This document shows positions 42,319 through 51,206 of a stretch of DNA of 64,000 nt, in pieces. The position numbers and the translations under genes were made by a program. The first letter of the stretch is position 1. Each line of letters begins with the position of its first letter. Source of the stretch: Lentisphaerota bacterium (GTDB lineage Bacteria > Verrucomicrobiota > Lentisphaeria > Victivallales > Victivallaceae); contig SUVX01000003.1 of the NCBI GenBank assembly GCA_015061725.1, forward strand, positions 49,943-113,942, in the 5' to 3' direction. The notes under the pieces were generated by a model, which was given only the letters and a program-made list of their open reading frames with translations, was not told the origin of the DNA and ran no database searches.

Positions 42319-44076
42319 TTATTTGTATTCCATCACAAGGAGTGTGATGTCATCGTTCTGAGGTGTTGAACCGGCAAATTCAGATACTTCGGCGCGGATC
42401 AAATGCACAGTTTCCATCGGCGTTACAATGCTGCCGGAGAGTGTCTTCAAAAAACGTTCTTCTCCGAAAAGCTGTTTGCTGCAATTCATCGCTTCAGTGA
42501 CACCGTCAGTATAAAGAATGATTTGGTCATTCTTTTTCAACTGCAGGTCAACGGCAGTGTATCTGGCTTTGCGCGAGGCACTCAAAACAAGAGAATGCTT
42601 GATCCTCAGGTATTCTGCTGTACCGTCTGCGTGTTTCAGCACAGGCGGATTGTGTCCGGCATTGACGCAGGTCATGATACCTGTTTTCAAATTGATGACT
42701 CCGGCAAAGGCGGTCAGAAACATGTGGGCTTTATTGTTTTTGCAAAGTTCCTGATTTGCCAGATCAAAAGCTTCTGCAGGAGGATATTTCTGAATCAGTT
42801 CCTTGAGCAGGGTTTTTGCGGTCATCATATAGAGTGCTGCTGTAATTCCCTTGCCGGATACATCAGCAATCAGAATCGCCAGATTGTCTTCATCGAGCGC
42901 AAAAAAATCATAAAAATCTCCACCGACTTCGCGTGCAGTGAACATGCCTGCATGGAGAACGTACCGTTCGTTATCTTTGAAATCGACCGGCAGGACCGAG
43001 GTTTGGATCATTCTTCCTGTTTCCAATTCGTCATCAAGACGTTTGGCTTCATCTTCTATCGCTTTTTTCAGCGCTGAAACCGTTGCGTTGATACCGTTTG
43101 AAAGCGTACAGAATTCAGTTGTTGTGGATACCGTTACCTTTTTTTCCAGATTTCCGCCGGTAATTTCATTCAGAGAATCATTTACTGAATAGATACCGTT
43201 GATGACGACTTTCTGCAGCAGCCGGGACACCAGAAGAAAGATGACTCCGAACAAAATCAAGTTGCCGATGATCAGCACTTTGAGGATTGAATCCCGGGAA
43301 ACATACATCTCTTCCTGAGGCAGTTCTGCAGTCAGCAGATACTTGTCGTATACGATGCAAAGAAGTAAACTGCTGCTTGTCCGGAATACTTTTTTATAGC
43401 CAGCCGGCAAACCGGTACTTTCTGTTATACGCAATGAACCATTGGTACCGATCCGGGTTTCTTTTTCGATTTGTTTGATATCTGCCAGATGCTGCGCTTC
43501 AATGATCCGTTCCGGGCGGTAGCCGATTTGGACAATACCGGGTTTGTCAATGCGGGCGACTCCTGCGTACTGAAAGTATATTCCTTTGGCTCCATTAATC
43601 TGCGGATCCTGTACCAATTCAAATGACGGATCGGTGATCGCCGGCATGAACGCCGCAGATTGGGCAGTGGATGCCATATTGTAGTTGCGGTAACTTTTGA
43701 CGCCGCTTGCAGCTTCGTTGGCACGCGAGGCAATCAGAATGCCTTTGTCATCGGAAACATGCAATTCATCAACATCAAGCTTTTTGCGGAGTGTATCAAG
43801 TTTTCCGTCATTGTTCAATATGGAGGGATCTGAGGCAACCAGCAACGCAAAAGCATGTGTTTTTGCGAGAGCCGCTGCATCGGAAATGTGTGTTACCGCT
43901 TTGAGGTTATGTTCAGTGACACTGATTTTACGGCATACCCCGGTCAGGGTTGACTCCAGCATATCTACGGCGGAAAGTTCCGCAAGATAACTGTGCAGAT
44001 GCCAGGAGACTGCAAAGGTGATCAGAAATGCCAGTACAACGAGCAAAAACAGCCATTTTTGAAATAGATATTTCAT
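42319..44076 (-). CDS. Membrane-bound RsbU/SpoIIE-type PP2C phosphatase with extracytoplasmic sensor
   Basis: 585 residues. Helix at about 8-30, an extracytoplasmic region of about 240 residues of cache/sensor type (VDELHVSDDKGILIASR, VARIDKPGIVQIGYRPERI), a second helix at about 270-290 (VLIIGNLILFGVIFLLVSRL), a HAMP-like stretch (NEITGGNLEKKVTV), then the phosphatase (about 355-585): METAL motifs in VGGDFYDFF, IADVSGKGITAALYM, CVNAGHNPP, YTDGVTEAMN and NDDITLLVME. Such enzymes dephosphorylate STAS anti-anti-sigma factors. It overlaps the anti-sigma gene by 4 nt (ATGA) and shares an operon with the STAS gene and an ABC transporter, so its signal is probably the amino acid status. Confidence 0.93.
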   Translation of the reverse strand: MKYLFQKWLFLLVVLAFLITFAVSWHLHSYLAELSAVDMLESTLTGVCRKISVTEHNLKAVTHISDAAALAKTHAFALLVASDPSILNNDGKLDTLRKKLDVDELHVSDDKGILIASRANEAASGVKSYRNYNMASTAQSAAFMPAITDPSFELVQDPQINGAKGIYFQYAGVARIDKPGIVQIGYRPERIIEAQHLADIKQIEKETRIGTNGSLRITESTGLPAGYKKVFRTSSSLLLCIVYDKYLLTAELPQEEMYVSRDSILKVLIIGNLILFGVIFLLVSRLLQKVVINGIYSVNDSLNEITGGNLEKKVTVSTTTEFCTLSNGINATVSALKKAIEDEAKRLDDELETGRMIQTSVLPVDFKDNERYVLHAGMFTAREVGGDFYDFFALDEDNLAILIADVSGKGITAALYMMTAKTLLKELIQKYPPAEAFDLANQELCKNNKAHMFLTAFAGVINLKTGIMTCVNAGHNPPVLKHADGTAEYLRIKHSLVLSASRKARYTAVDLQLKKNDQIILYTDGVTEAMNCSKQLFGEERFLKTLSGSIVTPMETVHLIRAEVSEFAGSTPQNDDITLLVMEYK

Positions 44077-44531
44077 TTATTCTGTTTCTCCAGACACTTG
44101 GTGAGGATCAATATATTTTTACCGTCTTTCCGGCTGTATTCTACCGAATCCATCATACTTTTGACCATGAACATTCCGAGTCCGCCGACTTTTCTTTCCG
44201 AAAGCGCACTTCCTGTATCCGGATCAGAGATTTCAAGCGGGTCGAATGCTGTACCGGAATCGCTGAAAATGATCCGGAGTTCCCGTGTCGGGGAAACGAA
44301 TTCAATAGAAACTTCTACTGTGCCGTTCCCGTCAGGATAAGCATAAGAGGCGATATTTGTGAAAATCTCGTCACAGGAAATCAACAGCTTTTTTTGGATA
44401 CTTTTCCCGATATCAAGTTCAGCTGCAATACTCAAAATCCATTGCCGGAGTACTGGAAACTCCTTGCGGTCAGCCGGTACGATCAGTTGAGTATTGCCGT
44501 CGCAGTTGAATATTTTGATCTCTTCCGTCAT
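44073..44531 (-). CDS. RsbW/SpoIIAB-type serine kinase / anti-sigma factor
   Basis: 152 residues of the GHKL ATPase fold: N box KKLLISCDEIFTNIASYAYP (about 50-69), IIFSDSGTAFDPLEI (ATP site), and GGLGMFMVKSMMDSVEY. In partner-switching systems it phosphorylates the STAS protein and binds a sigma factor or other target. Between STAS (12 bp upstream) and phosphatase (4-nt overlap). No sigma factor gene is in the window, so the target is not known. Confidence 0.93.
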   Translation of the reverse strand: MTEEIKIFNCDGNTQLIVPADRKEFPVLRQWILSIAAELDIGKSIQKKLLISCDEIFTNIASYAYPDGNGTVEVSIEFVSPTRELRIIFSDSGTAFDPLEISDPDTGSALSERKVGGLGMFMVKSMMDSVEYSRKDGKNILILTKCLEKQNK

Positions 44532-44543
44532 CGGGATATAACC

Positions 44544-44843
44544 TTATTTCAGGTTCAGCAGAGAATCAAAACCGGTCATTTCAAAAACATCACGGACATC
44601 TTCGTTGACATTTTCGACAGTCATATTACCGTCAACATCTTCCATTTGCTGATTTGCCATGAGAACAACCCGCAAACCGGCGCTGGAAATGTAGTCAACA
44701 GCCGTGAAGTCAAGAATAAGATCTTTGATCCCCGTAAGATTTTCCTGCAGTTGTGAATCAAGTTCCGGGGCGGTTACGGTGTCAATATTGCCGCTGATGA
44801 CAACAGTAAGAGTACTGTCCTGTCTATTGAAAATGACTTTCAT
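44544..44843 (-). CDS. STAS-domain anti-anti-sigma factor (RsbV/SpoIIAA type)
   Basis: 99 residues, whole STAS fold: VVISGNIDTVTAPELDSQL, then LDFTAVDYISSAGLRVVLMAN with the phosphorylatable Ser (53 or 54). Its phosphorylation is set by the kinase at 44073 and the phosphatase at 42319. Lies 31 bp after the ABC ATPase gene; all five genes are on one strand with small gaps. Confidence 0.95.
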   Translation of the reverse strand: MKVIFNRQDSTLTVVISGNIDTVTAPELDSQLQENLTGIKDLILDFTAVDYISSAGLRVVLMANQQMEDVDGNMTVENVNEDVRDVFEMTGFDSLLNLK

Positions 44844-44874
44844 TTTTTTGTAGATCCTTATGTTTTTATGTTTT

Positions 44875-45957
44875 TCAGAGAGTGATCAACAGTTGATTTT
44901 TGTTATCCGCAAGGGGAGTGAATGTCATGGTTTTGCTCCGCTTTTTAATGATCATGCGGGCAAGTTCTCCTGAAACGGAGTCACTATCCAGCGGATTTTC
45001 CGCATTGCCCTGCCATTGGAGACAAAGTTCTGTCGTTTTAGTTTCTTCGGAAATGCCGATTTCCAGGTCGATCCTGCTGATTTCCGGAAAGATGACATTG
45101 ACCAGCAATTCTTCCAATACGGAATACAACGCTTTTATCTGTTTGCTGTCGAGCATTTGTTTTTCAGCAAACGCCACAACCTGACTCTGAAAGTTGTACA
45201 GGTCAAAATCCGCCCTGTCCAGATTGAAGTTGAGCATATCAATCCGCCGCAGGAAAGCCTTTGTTTTGGGTTTTGCAGGATTTTCAAAAAGTTCTTTCGC
45301 CGGACCTGATTCATAAACAATACCCTCATCCATATAGAAAATGCGGGTTGAGACATCGCGGGCAAAACGCATCTCGTGGGTGACAATGATCATGGTTATT
45401 CCGGTTTTTGCGAGATTACGCATAACGGAAAGAACTTCGTTGACCATGGTGGGATCAAGAGCTGACGTCGGTTCGTCAAAGAGAATGATTTCAGGTTCCA
45501 TTGCCAGAGCCCGGGCAATGGCGATACGCTGCTGCTGACCGCCGGAAAGTTCTTGCGGGAGGGCATTGGCTTTTCCCTCAAGTCCGACCAGTTTCAGCAG
45601 CGTCATCGCCTGAGATTCTGCTTCACTTCTGTTCTTTTTTAAGAGGGATATCGGTGCCATTGCGATATTTTCCAGCACGGTCAGGTGTCCGAACAGATTG
45701 AATGATTGAAACACCATCCCCATTTTACGGCGGACTGCGGTGATATCAGTTCGGGCGTCGAGAATATTTTTTCCATCGATCCATATTTCGCCGCCGTCGG
45801 GCTGTTCCAACAGGTTCAGACAGCGCAGAAATGTACTTTTACCGGTTCCGGAAGGTCCGATGATAGAGATGACTTCTCCTTTTTCAATAACGGCATTCAC
45901 ATCTTTGAGAACGGCATTGCCGTTGTAGATTTTTTTCAGATTTCTGACTTCGATCAT
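44875..45957 (-). CDS. Amino-acid ABC transporter ATPase fused to an ATPase/anti-sigma-like C-terminal domain
   Basis: 360 residues. Residues 1-240 are a GlnQ/HisP-type ATPase: Walker A IIGPSGTGKST (about 33-43), QSFNLFGHLTVLEN, signature ELSGGQQQRIAIARA, Walker B ILFDEPTSALDP, and VTHEMRFARDVS. Residues about 245-360 are extra: FDLYNFQSQVVAFAEKQM, then LYSVLEELLVNVIFPEI, which resembles the N box of GHKL anti-sigma kinases, and MIIKKRSKTMTFTPLAD. The extension is not in standard ATPases and matches the signalling genes downstream. The start overlaps the stop of the SBP-permease gene (ATGA). Confidence 0.92.
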   Translation of the reverse strand: MIEVRNLKKIYNGNAVLKDVNAVIEKGEVISIIGPSGTGKSTFLRCLNLLEQPDGGEIWIDGKNILDARTDITAVRRKMGMVFQSFNLFGHLTVLENIAMAPISLLKKNRSEAESQAMTLLKLVGLEGKANALPQELSGGQQQRIAIARALAMEPEIILFDEPTSALDPTMVNEVLSVMRNLAKTGITMIIVTHEMRFARDVSTRIFYMDEGIVYESGPAKELFENPAKPKTKAFLRRIDMLNFNLDRADFDLYNFQSQVVAFAEKQMLDSKQIKALYSVLEELLVNVIFPEISRIDLEIGISEETKTTELCLQWQGNAENPLDSDSVSGELARMIIKKRSKTMTFTPLADNKNQLLITL

Positions 45958-48245
45958 TTTTCAGACTCCATTTTTTTACTGCGTCGTTTGGCGGGATCAA
46001 GACGGTTATCCAGCCAGACCAGAAATCCGGCGAGGAACCATGCGGTCGCAAAGTAAATCAACGCTGTTGCAATCAGCGGGAAAAATGCTTCATAAGTCCG
46101 GCTGCGGATAATGTCGCTTGCTTTTGTCAAATCCTGAATGGCGATGTAACCGACGATCGAGGTGGATTTTAGCATGTTGATAAATTCCCCCCGGTAGACG
46201 GGCAGAATCTGGCGCAATGCCTGCGGAAGCACAACCTTTGTGAAAGTCTGAAAACGGTTGAACCCCAGAGCCAGAGCCGCTTCGCGCTGCCCCCTGGGGA
46301 CGGAGTCGATTCCGGTTCGGAGCATTTCACCTGCGTAGGCGGCAAAGTTCAGCGAAAAACCGATGATCGCCACGAGAACTGCACTGATATCCATAGACGC
46401 GAACACCAGATAGTAAAGCACCATGAGCAGCACCAGGATTGGTGTACCCTGCAGCAGGTAGATGAAGGCTTTGCCGCAGAATTGGACAAACTTGTTTTTT
46501 GCCGTCCGCAGAAACCATACCGGAAAAGCCAGAATTGTTCCGGAAACCGTTGCTGCGATGGTGATGGCAACAGTAATCAGCAAACCGTCCAGCACCAGCC
46601 GCCAGCGGGATTCGCGCACGAATGTACGCATGAAACTTGTTTTCAAATCTGCAACGGCTTTTTTTACAAATTTTTGGAAACTGAATGTTTGTGCGGAGGA
46701 AACTTGCTCTTTTCTGACCAGAATAGTTACGCCGCCTTTGTAATGCGGATGGACGAAATCCACCTTTTCCATGCGCTCTTTGGTAATGGACATTGAACCG
46801 CCTGAAAGGTCTGCTTTTCCGGAAGCGATCATTTCCATTCTGGCTCCGCCGACAATGGATATCAAATCAAGTTTCATATCCAATTCTGCGGCAATACGGT
46901 TGAGAACATCGATTTCATATCCGGTTTGAGAGCCGTCCGATCCGATATAACACAGTGGCTCAGAGTAGGGTGCCAACGCCGCACGCAAGACTCCGTTTTT
47001 ACCGGTGGAACCGAATTTTTTTGCCCAATCGGTCAGAATTTTTTTGGTCGGGTCGGAACCGCACCAGACTGTTTTGAGCTGTGCAAGTTCGCCTGTTGCG
47101 TGCATTTTTTTGACAACCGCAGAAGCTGCATCCCTTAATTTTGAATTTTTTGGCAACGCAAAGCCGTAGTTGTCTTCGACGAATATGTCCGCAATTTTGA
47201 GGGTATCCGGATTTCGGCTGACAAAGTTTTTGGCTATGGGTTCATCCAGCAGGACTGCTTTTACCTTGTTGGCAATCAAAGCTTGAACGGCGCTGTGGTT
47301 GTCATTGAAATAAACATAATCCACTCCTGAAACGAACTGGTTTGTCAGTGTATTGAGATTGCCGCCGACAAAGACTCCGACCTGCTTCCCGGAAAGATCG
47401 GTTACTTTTTGGATCATTCCGTTGGTATTTTTTGCGGAGCTGCAGTTGTCTTTATGGATGAGTGCTGCGATGCTGGAATCTACATAGCTGTCAGAAAACA
47501 GCACATTTTCCCCGCGTTCTGTTGTCGCATTCAAATTTGCGATCAACAAGTCGATCTTTCCGGTTTCCAGAGAGGAAAGCAAGGCGGGATAGGTCATGTT
47601 TTTGAGTTCAATTTCAGCATTGAGATAAAGCGCAAGACGCCGGGTGAACTCAATGTCAAAACCGGAAAGTTTTCTTTGGGAATCAAAGAAATTCATAGGT
47701 GGATTCAATCCCTCTGTACCCACGATCAGTTTACGGGTCGGCTTGACCGGTTGGGGGATATCCGGGACGGCGGGAAGAGCTGCACTTTGGCACCATCTTT
47801 TAAACATGGCATCATAGGTTCCGTCTTCCCGGTACTGTTTGATGAAGGCATTGACTTCCCCGCAGAGTTTTTTATGCTTTTTAGGCATACCGATCACAAT
47901 GGATTCATCGGCGATTTTTTCATCGAGAAGAGCCAGATGACCGGGATCGGTAAGCGTGACATACATCATGCTGTTGCGGTCAAACAAAAAGGCATCGATC
48001 TTTTTGCTCCGGACAGCAAGATACCCGTCTCCGAGAGAGTTGAAATAGACCAGTTTTGCTTTCGGATACTTTTTTTCTCCGACAGTCATGGCTGCGGCAC
48101 CCTCAGGAACTCCGATCCGCATACCGGGTTTGGATAGATCAAACTTTGCACCTTTACCGGTTTCTGCCGATTTTTTACCGCAGCCAGAAAACAGTGCTGC
48201 AGTCAGTGCCAGAAACAGTACAATGCATTGAAATTGTGTTTTCAA
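45954..48245 (-). CDS. Amino-acid ABC transporter: tandem substrate-binding domains fused to permease, lipoprotein
   Basis: 763 residues. Signal peptide with lipobox LFSGC (Cys22). Then three SBP_bac_3-like units: about 37-155 (truncated: MRIGVPEGAAAMTVGEKKY, FIKQYREDGTYDAMFKRW), about 172-395 (complete: KLIVGTEGLNPPMNFFD, FDIEFTRRLALYLNAEI, DLLIANLNATTERGENVLF) and about 415-535 (second half or short: LRAALAPYSEPLCYI, YEIDVLNRIAAELDM, ADLSGGSMSITKERME). Residues about 560-750 are a HisM/GlnP-type permease with the EAA motif region (GQREAALALGFNRFQTFTK). Usually these are separate genes. A lipid-anchored N-terminus plus membrane permease in one chain implies the binding domains are outside the cytoplasm. 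First gene of the operon; promoter 48382-48410. Confidence 0.93.
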   Translation of the reverse strand: MKTQFQCIVLFLALTAALFSGCGKKSAETGKGAKFDLSKPGMRIGVPEGAAAMTVGEKKYPKAKLVYFNSLGDGYLAVRSKKIDAFLFDRNSMMYVTLTDPGHLALLDEKIADESIVIGMPKKHKKLCGEVNAFIKQYREDGTYDAMFKRWCQSAALPAVPDIPQPVKPTRKLIVGTEGLNPPMNFFDSQRKLSGFDIEFTRRLALYLNAEIELKNMTYPALLSSLETGKIDLLIANLNATTERGENVLFSDSYVDSSIAALIHKDNCSSAKNTNGMIQKVTDLSGKQVGVFVGGNLNTLTNQFVSGVDYVYFNDNHSAVQALIANKVKAVLLDEPIAKNFVSRNPDTLKIADIFVEDNYGFALPKNSKLRDAASAVVKKMHATGELAQLKTVWCGSDPTKKILTDWAKKFGSTGKNGVLRAALAPYSEPLCYIGSDGSQTGYEIDVLNRIAAELDMKLDLISIVGGARMEMIASGKADLSGGSMSITKERMEKVDFVHPHYKGGVTILVRKEQVSSAQTFSFQKFVKKAVADLKTSFMRTFVRESRWRLVLDGLLITVAITIAATVSGTILAFPVWFLRTAKNKFVQFCGKAFIYLLQGTPILVLLMVLYYLVFASMDISAVLVAIIGFSLNFAAYAGEMLRTGIDSVPRGQREAALALGFNRFQTFTKVVLPQALRQILPVYRGEFINMLKSTSIVGYIAIQDLTKASDIIRSRTYEAFFPLIATALIYFATAWFLAGFLVWLDNRLDPAKRRSKKMESEK

Positions 48246-48381
48246 AGCAAGCCTCCCTGATTTTTAATTGTATGTTGATATCTCGATTTTTGTAATGGAA
48301 CTAATCATTTGACAAAAGTACATCCTGTCCTTGTTTTTCAGTGATCAAACAGAAAAATAATGGAAAATCAGGCACCTAATA

Positions 48382-48410
48382 AAATTACTCTTGAAATATT
48401 GATTTGTCAA
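48382..48410 (-). promoter_or_regulatory. Promoter of the ABC transporter / partner-switch operon
   Basis: Minus strand TTGACA (48405-48410), 17-bp spacer, TAATTT (48382-48387). Leader to the ATG at 48245 about 130 nt. Together with the dyad at 48565-48600 it is all I see in 48246-48715, a gap of 470 bp. Confidence 0.6.
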
Positions 48411-48564
48411 GCGGAAAATTGATTTTTCAGGAGATGAATCATGTAAAGTTGACGGATGAACTTTCAAACAAAGCGTTGTCCGGAATATTGCAGATGGATT
48501 TATATCTGAAACAAAAGTCTTGATGCACCGGATTTTTAACAATACAGGCAGTCGGAAATACTTG

Positions 48565-48600
48565 TTCTGAAGGTCATTCAGCGTTGAATGTCACTCAGAA
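48565..48600. promoter_or_regulatory. 36-bp interrupted dyad upstream of the locus 3 oxidoreductase
   Basis: Inner arms CATTCA-GCGT-TGAATG (48575-48590) and outer arms TTCTGA ... TCAGAA (48565-48570, 48595-48600) are symmetric about one centre. It lies 43 bp upstream of the -35 of the plus promoter at 48643 and is not followed by a T-run, so an operator is more likely than a terminator. Confidence 0.45.
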
Positions 48601-48642
48601 GGGATATCTGCTGCTATTTTTCTGCAAATTTGCGCACATCTC

Positions 48643-48670
48643 TTGAAATATTTGAAATCAATGGTATCTT
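48643..48670 (+). promoter_or_regulatory. Promoter of the oxidoreductase gene at 48716
   Basis: TTGAAA (48643-48648), 16-bp spacer, TATCTT (48665-48670), about 46 bp before the ATG. Confidence 0.4.
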
Positions 48671-48715
48671 AAATAGGATAACGTATAAAGAATAAAAATT
48701 CAGTCAGGAGATGAT

Positions 48716-49864
48716 ATGTTTATCAAAGTCGGTTTGATCGGTGTTTCCGGTTACGGAAGAGCGCATTTGAACAATCTTTTGAATCTGGTCAAAAAAGGTG
48801 TTGCCGAAATCACCGCTGCTGTTATTATCAATCCGGAACAGGTTCCGGATGCGCTGCAGATCCTTGGAGATATGGGAACAAAGATTTACCCCTCCACCGA
48901 TGCCATGTTTGCGGAACTTGCAGGAGAACTTGATCTTGTCTGTATTCCGACGGGAATTGCTTTCCACGAACCGATGACTATTCAGGCCCTTGCTGCCGGA
49001 GCTAACGTGCTGGTTGAAAAACCCGCCGCAGGAACGACTGCCGCCGTTGAACGCATGATTGAAGCCGAAAAGAAATACGGCAAATTCGTCGCCGTCGGAT
49101 TCCAGCATACTTACGCCCGTGAAATCCAGTTCATCAAACAGTATCTGCTCGGACAGAGACTTGGAAAAGTCCGCAAAATCATCTGCGCCGGTATCTGGCC
49201 CCGCACCGATCAGTATTACGCCCGCAACAACTGGGCGGGAAAAATGCTTGCCGCCGACGGTACGCCGATTTACGACTCCCCCATCAACAATGCGTTTGCG
49301 CATTATCTCAATCTGGAATTGTTCTTTGCCGGAGAATCTTTCGGCAAATCCGCCCACGCTGTTTCCGTTGAGGGCAAACTTTACCGTGCCCGCAAAACGA
49401 TTGAAACCTTTGACAGCTGTACGGTGCGTTTCAAGACTGAAAACGATGTGGAAATCGTCACCATGCTCACCCACACTTCTGCCGAGAATGTTGATCCCAT
49501 CATCCGCATTGAATGTGAAAAGGGCGAAGTTTACTGGCAGGTCAACGGCACCTGGAATATCCGCAGCGCCAACGGAGAAGTTCTGTATTCCGGCAAGGTC
49601 GAAGCCCCGCACGGAGATATGTTTATGGATATGGTCCGCAAGGCTTCAGGTGAGTGCGTCTTCTGCTGTCCTCTGAGTGTTGCCGCAGAGCATACCAACT
49701 GTATTGAAATGCTGACCAAAGAACTTGAAGTCACCCTTCTTGAAGACTCTGTTACCTGTAATCAGCCCGATGGACAATTTGTCCTTGACAACGTGGTTGA
49801 TGTTTTTGCCTCCTGCCTCAAATCCGGCAAACTCCCCTGCGAATCCGGCATCACCTGGAAATAA
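48716..49864 (+). CDS. Gfo/Idh/MocA-family oxidoreductase
   Basis: 382 residues; CAGGAG 6 nt before the ATG. Rossmann N-terminus KVGLIGVSGYGRAHLNNLL (about 4-22), signature VEKPAAGTTAAVERM, catalytic-site helix region PINNAFAHYLNLELFFAG. NAD(P)-dependent dehydrogenase of sugars or related compounds. Stands alone between the transporter operon and the locus 3 AraC gene; a palindromic repeat follows the stop. Likely linked with locus 3, but this is inference from position. Confidence 0.9.
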   Translation: MFIKVGLIGVSGYGRAHLNNLLNLVKKGVAEITAAVIINPEQVPDALQILGDMGTKIYPSTDAMFAELAGELDLVCIPTGIAFHEPMTIQALAAGANVLVEKPAAGTTAAVERMIEAEKKYGKFVAVGFQHTYAREIQFIKQYLLGQRLGKVRKIICAGIWPRTDQYYARNNWAGKMLAADGTPIYDSPINNAFAHYLNLELFFAGESFGKSAHAVSVEGKLYRARKTIETFDSCTVRFKTENDVEIVTMLTHTSAENVDPIIRIECEKGEVYWQVNGTWNIRSANGEVLYSGKVEAPHGDMFMDMVRKASGECVFCCPLSVAAEHTNCIEMLTKELEVTLLEDSVTCNQPDGQFVLDNVVDVFASCLKSGKLPCESGITWK

Positions 49865-49896
49865 CCCCTTTTTTCTGAATAAGGGGAGATGGCATT

Positions 49897-49950
49897 GCGG
49901 GGAGGGGAAAAACCTCTTTTCACGAGAAAAGAAGTTTTTCCCCTCCCCGC
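49897..49950. repeat. Palindromic repeat element, copy E
   Basis: Arms GCGGGGAGGGGAAAAAC and GTTTTTCCCCTCCCCGC are perfect for 17 bp; the interior CTCTTTTC-ACGA-GAAAAGAA continues the stem with one mismatch. It lies between the convergent oxidoreductase (stop 49864) and AraC gene (stop 50132). Flanks at 49959-49980 and 50041-50062 carry the CGAGAAAAGCGGAGTATTTGT-type tail seen at other copies, in two versions. Confidence 0.95.
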
Positions 49951-50131
49951 ACCCCACCCCTTTTCGAGAAAAGCGGAGTATTTGTAGGGAAGATAGGTTG
50001 AAATCCTGATGTATTTCTGTCCGATAAGGGAGCAGAGGTTTCAAGAAAAGCAGGGTATTTTGTTGGGGAAATGTATTGATATTTTGTTGAAAGCACTGTT
50101 TGAACGCTGAGCTGCGTTTCTACGGTGCTTT

Positions 50132-51079
50132 TCAGGTTTCTTTGGTGTCCGGTTGGTAAAACCAGTGTTTTTTCCCGTGGATATCCCATTGTGAAAAGGA
50201 TTCCCGGTTGGGGCGAAGTATCGGCAGAGCGCTGTCTGAGTTGCGGAATTGGCGCGGAGATACGGAAAAATGTTCTTTGAAACATTTTGAAAAATAAAAT
50301 TGATTGCTGAATTGCAGTCTGCGTGATATTTCCTGTATCGGCAGTCCCGTTGTCCGCAATAACTCCGCTGATCGTTCCAGACGCCGACGGGTTATGTATT
50401 CCCCCGGTGTGCAGTTGAGGTGTTTTTTGAATGTGCGGTAAATTGTCGGTTGTGAAAGTTGAGAAACACTTTTTAACATTTTCATTGAAATATTATCTTC
50501 AAGATAATGCTCAATTGTATCCAGAATTCTTTGCAGCGGATTGGGAACTGTTTGATTTACTCCCGCTTTGAGCATATACAATTCATAAAGCAACTGTCGT
50601 GGAAATGTCCGCAGCATAAATTCCGGACACTCCGCTGAAAAACGGTCAATGACATATCTTCCCAGATGCAGCAGCGGATGATCCAGCGGAATCTCAAAGA
50701 CTGCAGTATCTTCAAAGCCTTCTGTTATTTCATTCCTGCGGTTGAAAAATTCCGGCAGCTCCGGCGTTGCCGCATGAAAAGGACCGTAACGGATGGGATT
50801 TTCATGCGGCATATCCGGAATAATATGTATTGAGCCTGTGATAAAAGGCTGCATTGTATCCGTTATCCAGGATATTGAGTGATTCCACGGCGCAAATATC
50901 ACTTTTCCCGGTGTCATTTTGATCGATACATTATTGATTTTTAAAGTTCCTTTGCCGGATTCACACCAACAGAGAAAGCGGCTTTGAACTTGCGTGTAGG
51001 TAAAGGCACTGGCAGGTTGTATCCGGTGTGTCCAGTTTGCGTAAATTACCATTGCATTTTGCCAGAGTTTTTCATCCAT
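50132..51079 (-). CDS. AraC-family transcriptional regulator of locus 3
   Basis: 315 residues from the ATG at 51079; further upstream the frame is open but overlaps the divergent gene. N-terminal cupin sensor: FLCWCESGKGTLKINN, KVIFAPWNHSISWI. C-terminal double helix-turn-helix: MKMLKSVSQLSQPTIYRTFKK and PIQEISRRLQFSNQFYFSKCFK, then SVSPRQFRNS. Divergent from the locus 3 operon and very probably its activator; the ribosome site is weak (GAAGAA), so the level may be low. Confidence 0.92.
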   Translation of the reverse strand: MDEKLWQNAMVIYANWTHRIQPASAFTYTQVQSRFLCWCESGKGTLKINNVSIKMTPGKVIFAPWNHSISWITDTMQPFITGSIHIIPDMPHENPIRYGPFHAATPELPEFFNRRNEITEGFEDTAVFEIPLDHPLLHLGRYVIDRFSAECPEFMLRTFPRQLLYELYMLKAGVNQTVPNPLQRILDTIEHYLEDNISMKMLKSVSQLSQPTIYRTFKKHLNCTPGEYITRRRLERSAELLRTTGLPIQEISRRLQFSNQFYFSKCFKEHFSVSPRQFRNSDSALPILRPNRESFSQWDIHGKKHWFYQPDTKET

Positions 51080-51109
51080 AAGTATTTGTTCTTCGTTTTG
51101 AGCGATAAA

Positions 51110-51166
51110 ATACAGTATCTTTTGATAATATAATATATTTTTAATGAAAGTCAAATACTGTATATT
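51110..51166. promoter_or_regulatory. Divergent regulatory region of locus 3 with two ATACnGTAT sites
   Basis: Two copies of the palindrome ATACnGTAT: ATACAGTAT (51110-51118) and ATACTGTAT (51155-51163), 45 bp centre to centre. Minus promoter for the regulator: TTGACT (51149-51154), 16-bp spacer, TATATT (51127-51132). The right site is just upstream of that -35 and overlaps the plus -10 TATATT (51161-51166; its -35 is poor, as at activator-dependent promoters). Confidence 0.5.
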
Positions 51167-51206
51167 AAAGAAGATGGAATTTTTTATATCGTTAAGGGAA
51201 ATGTAT

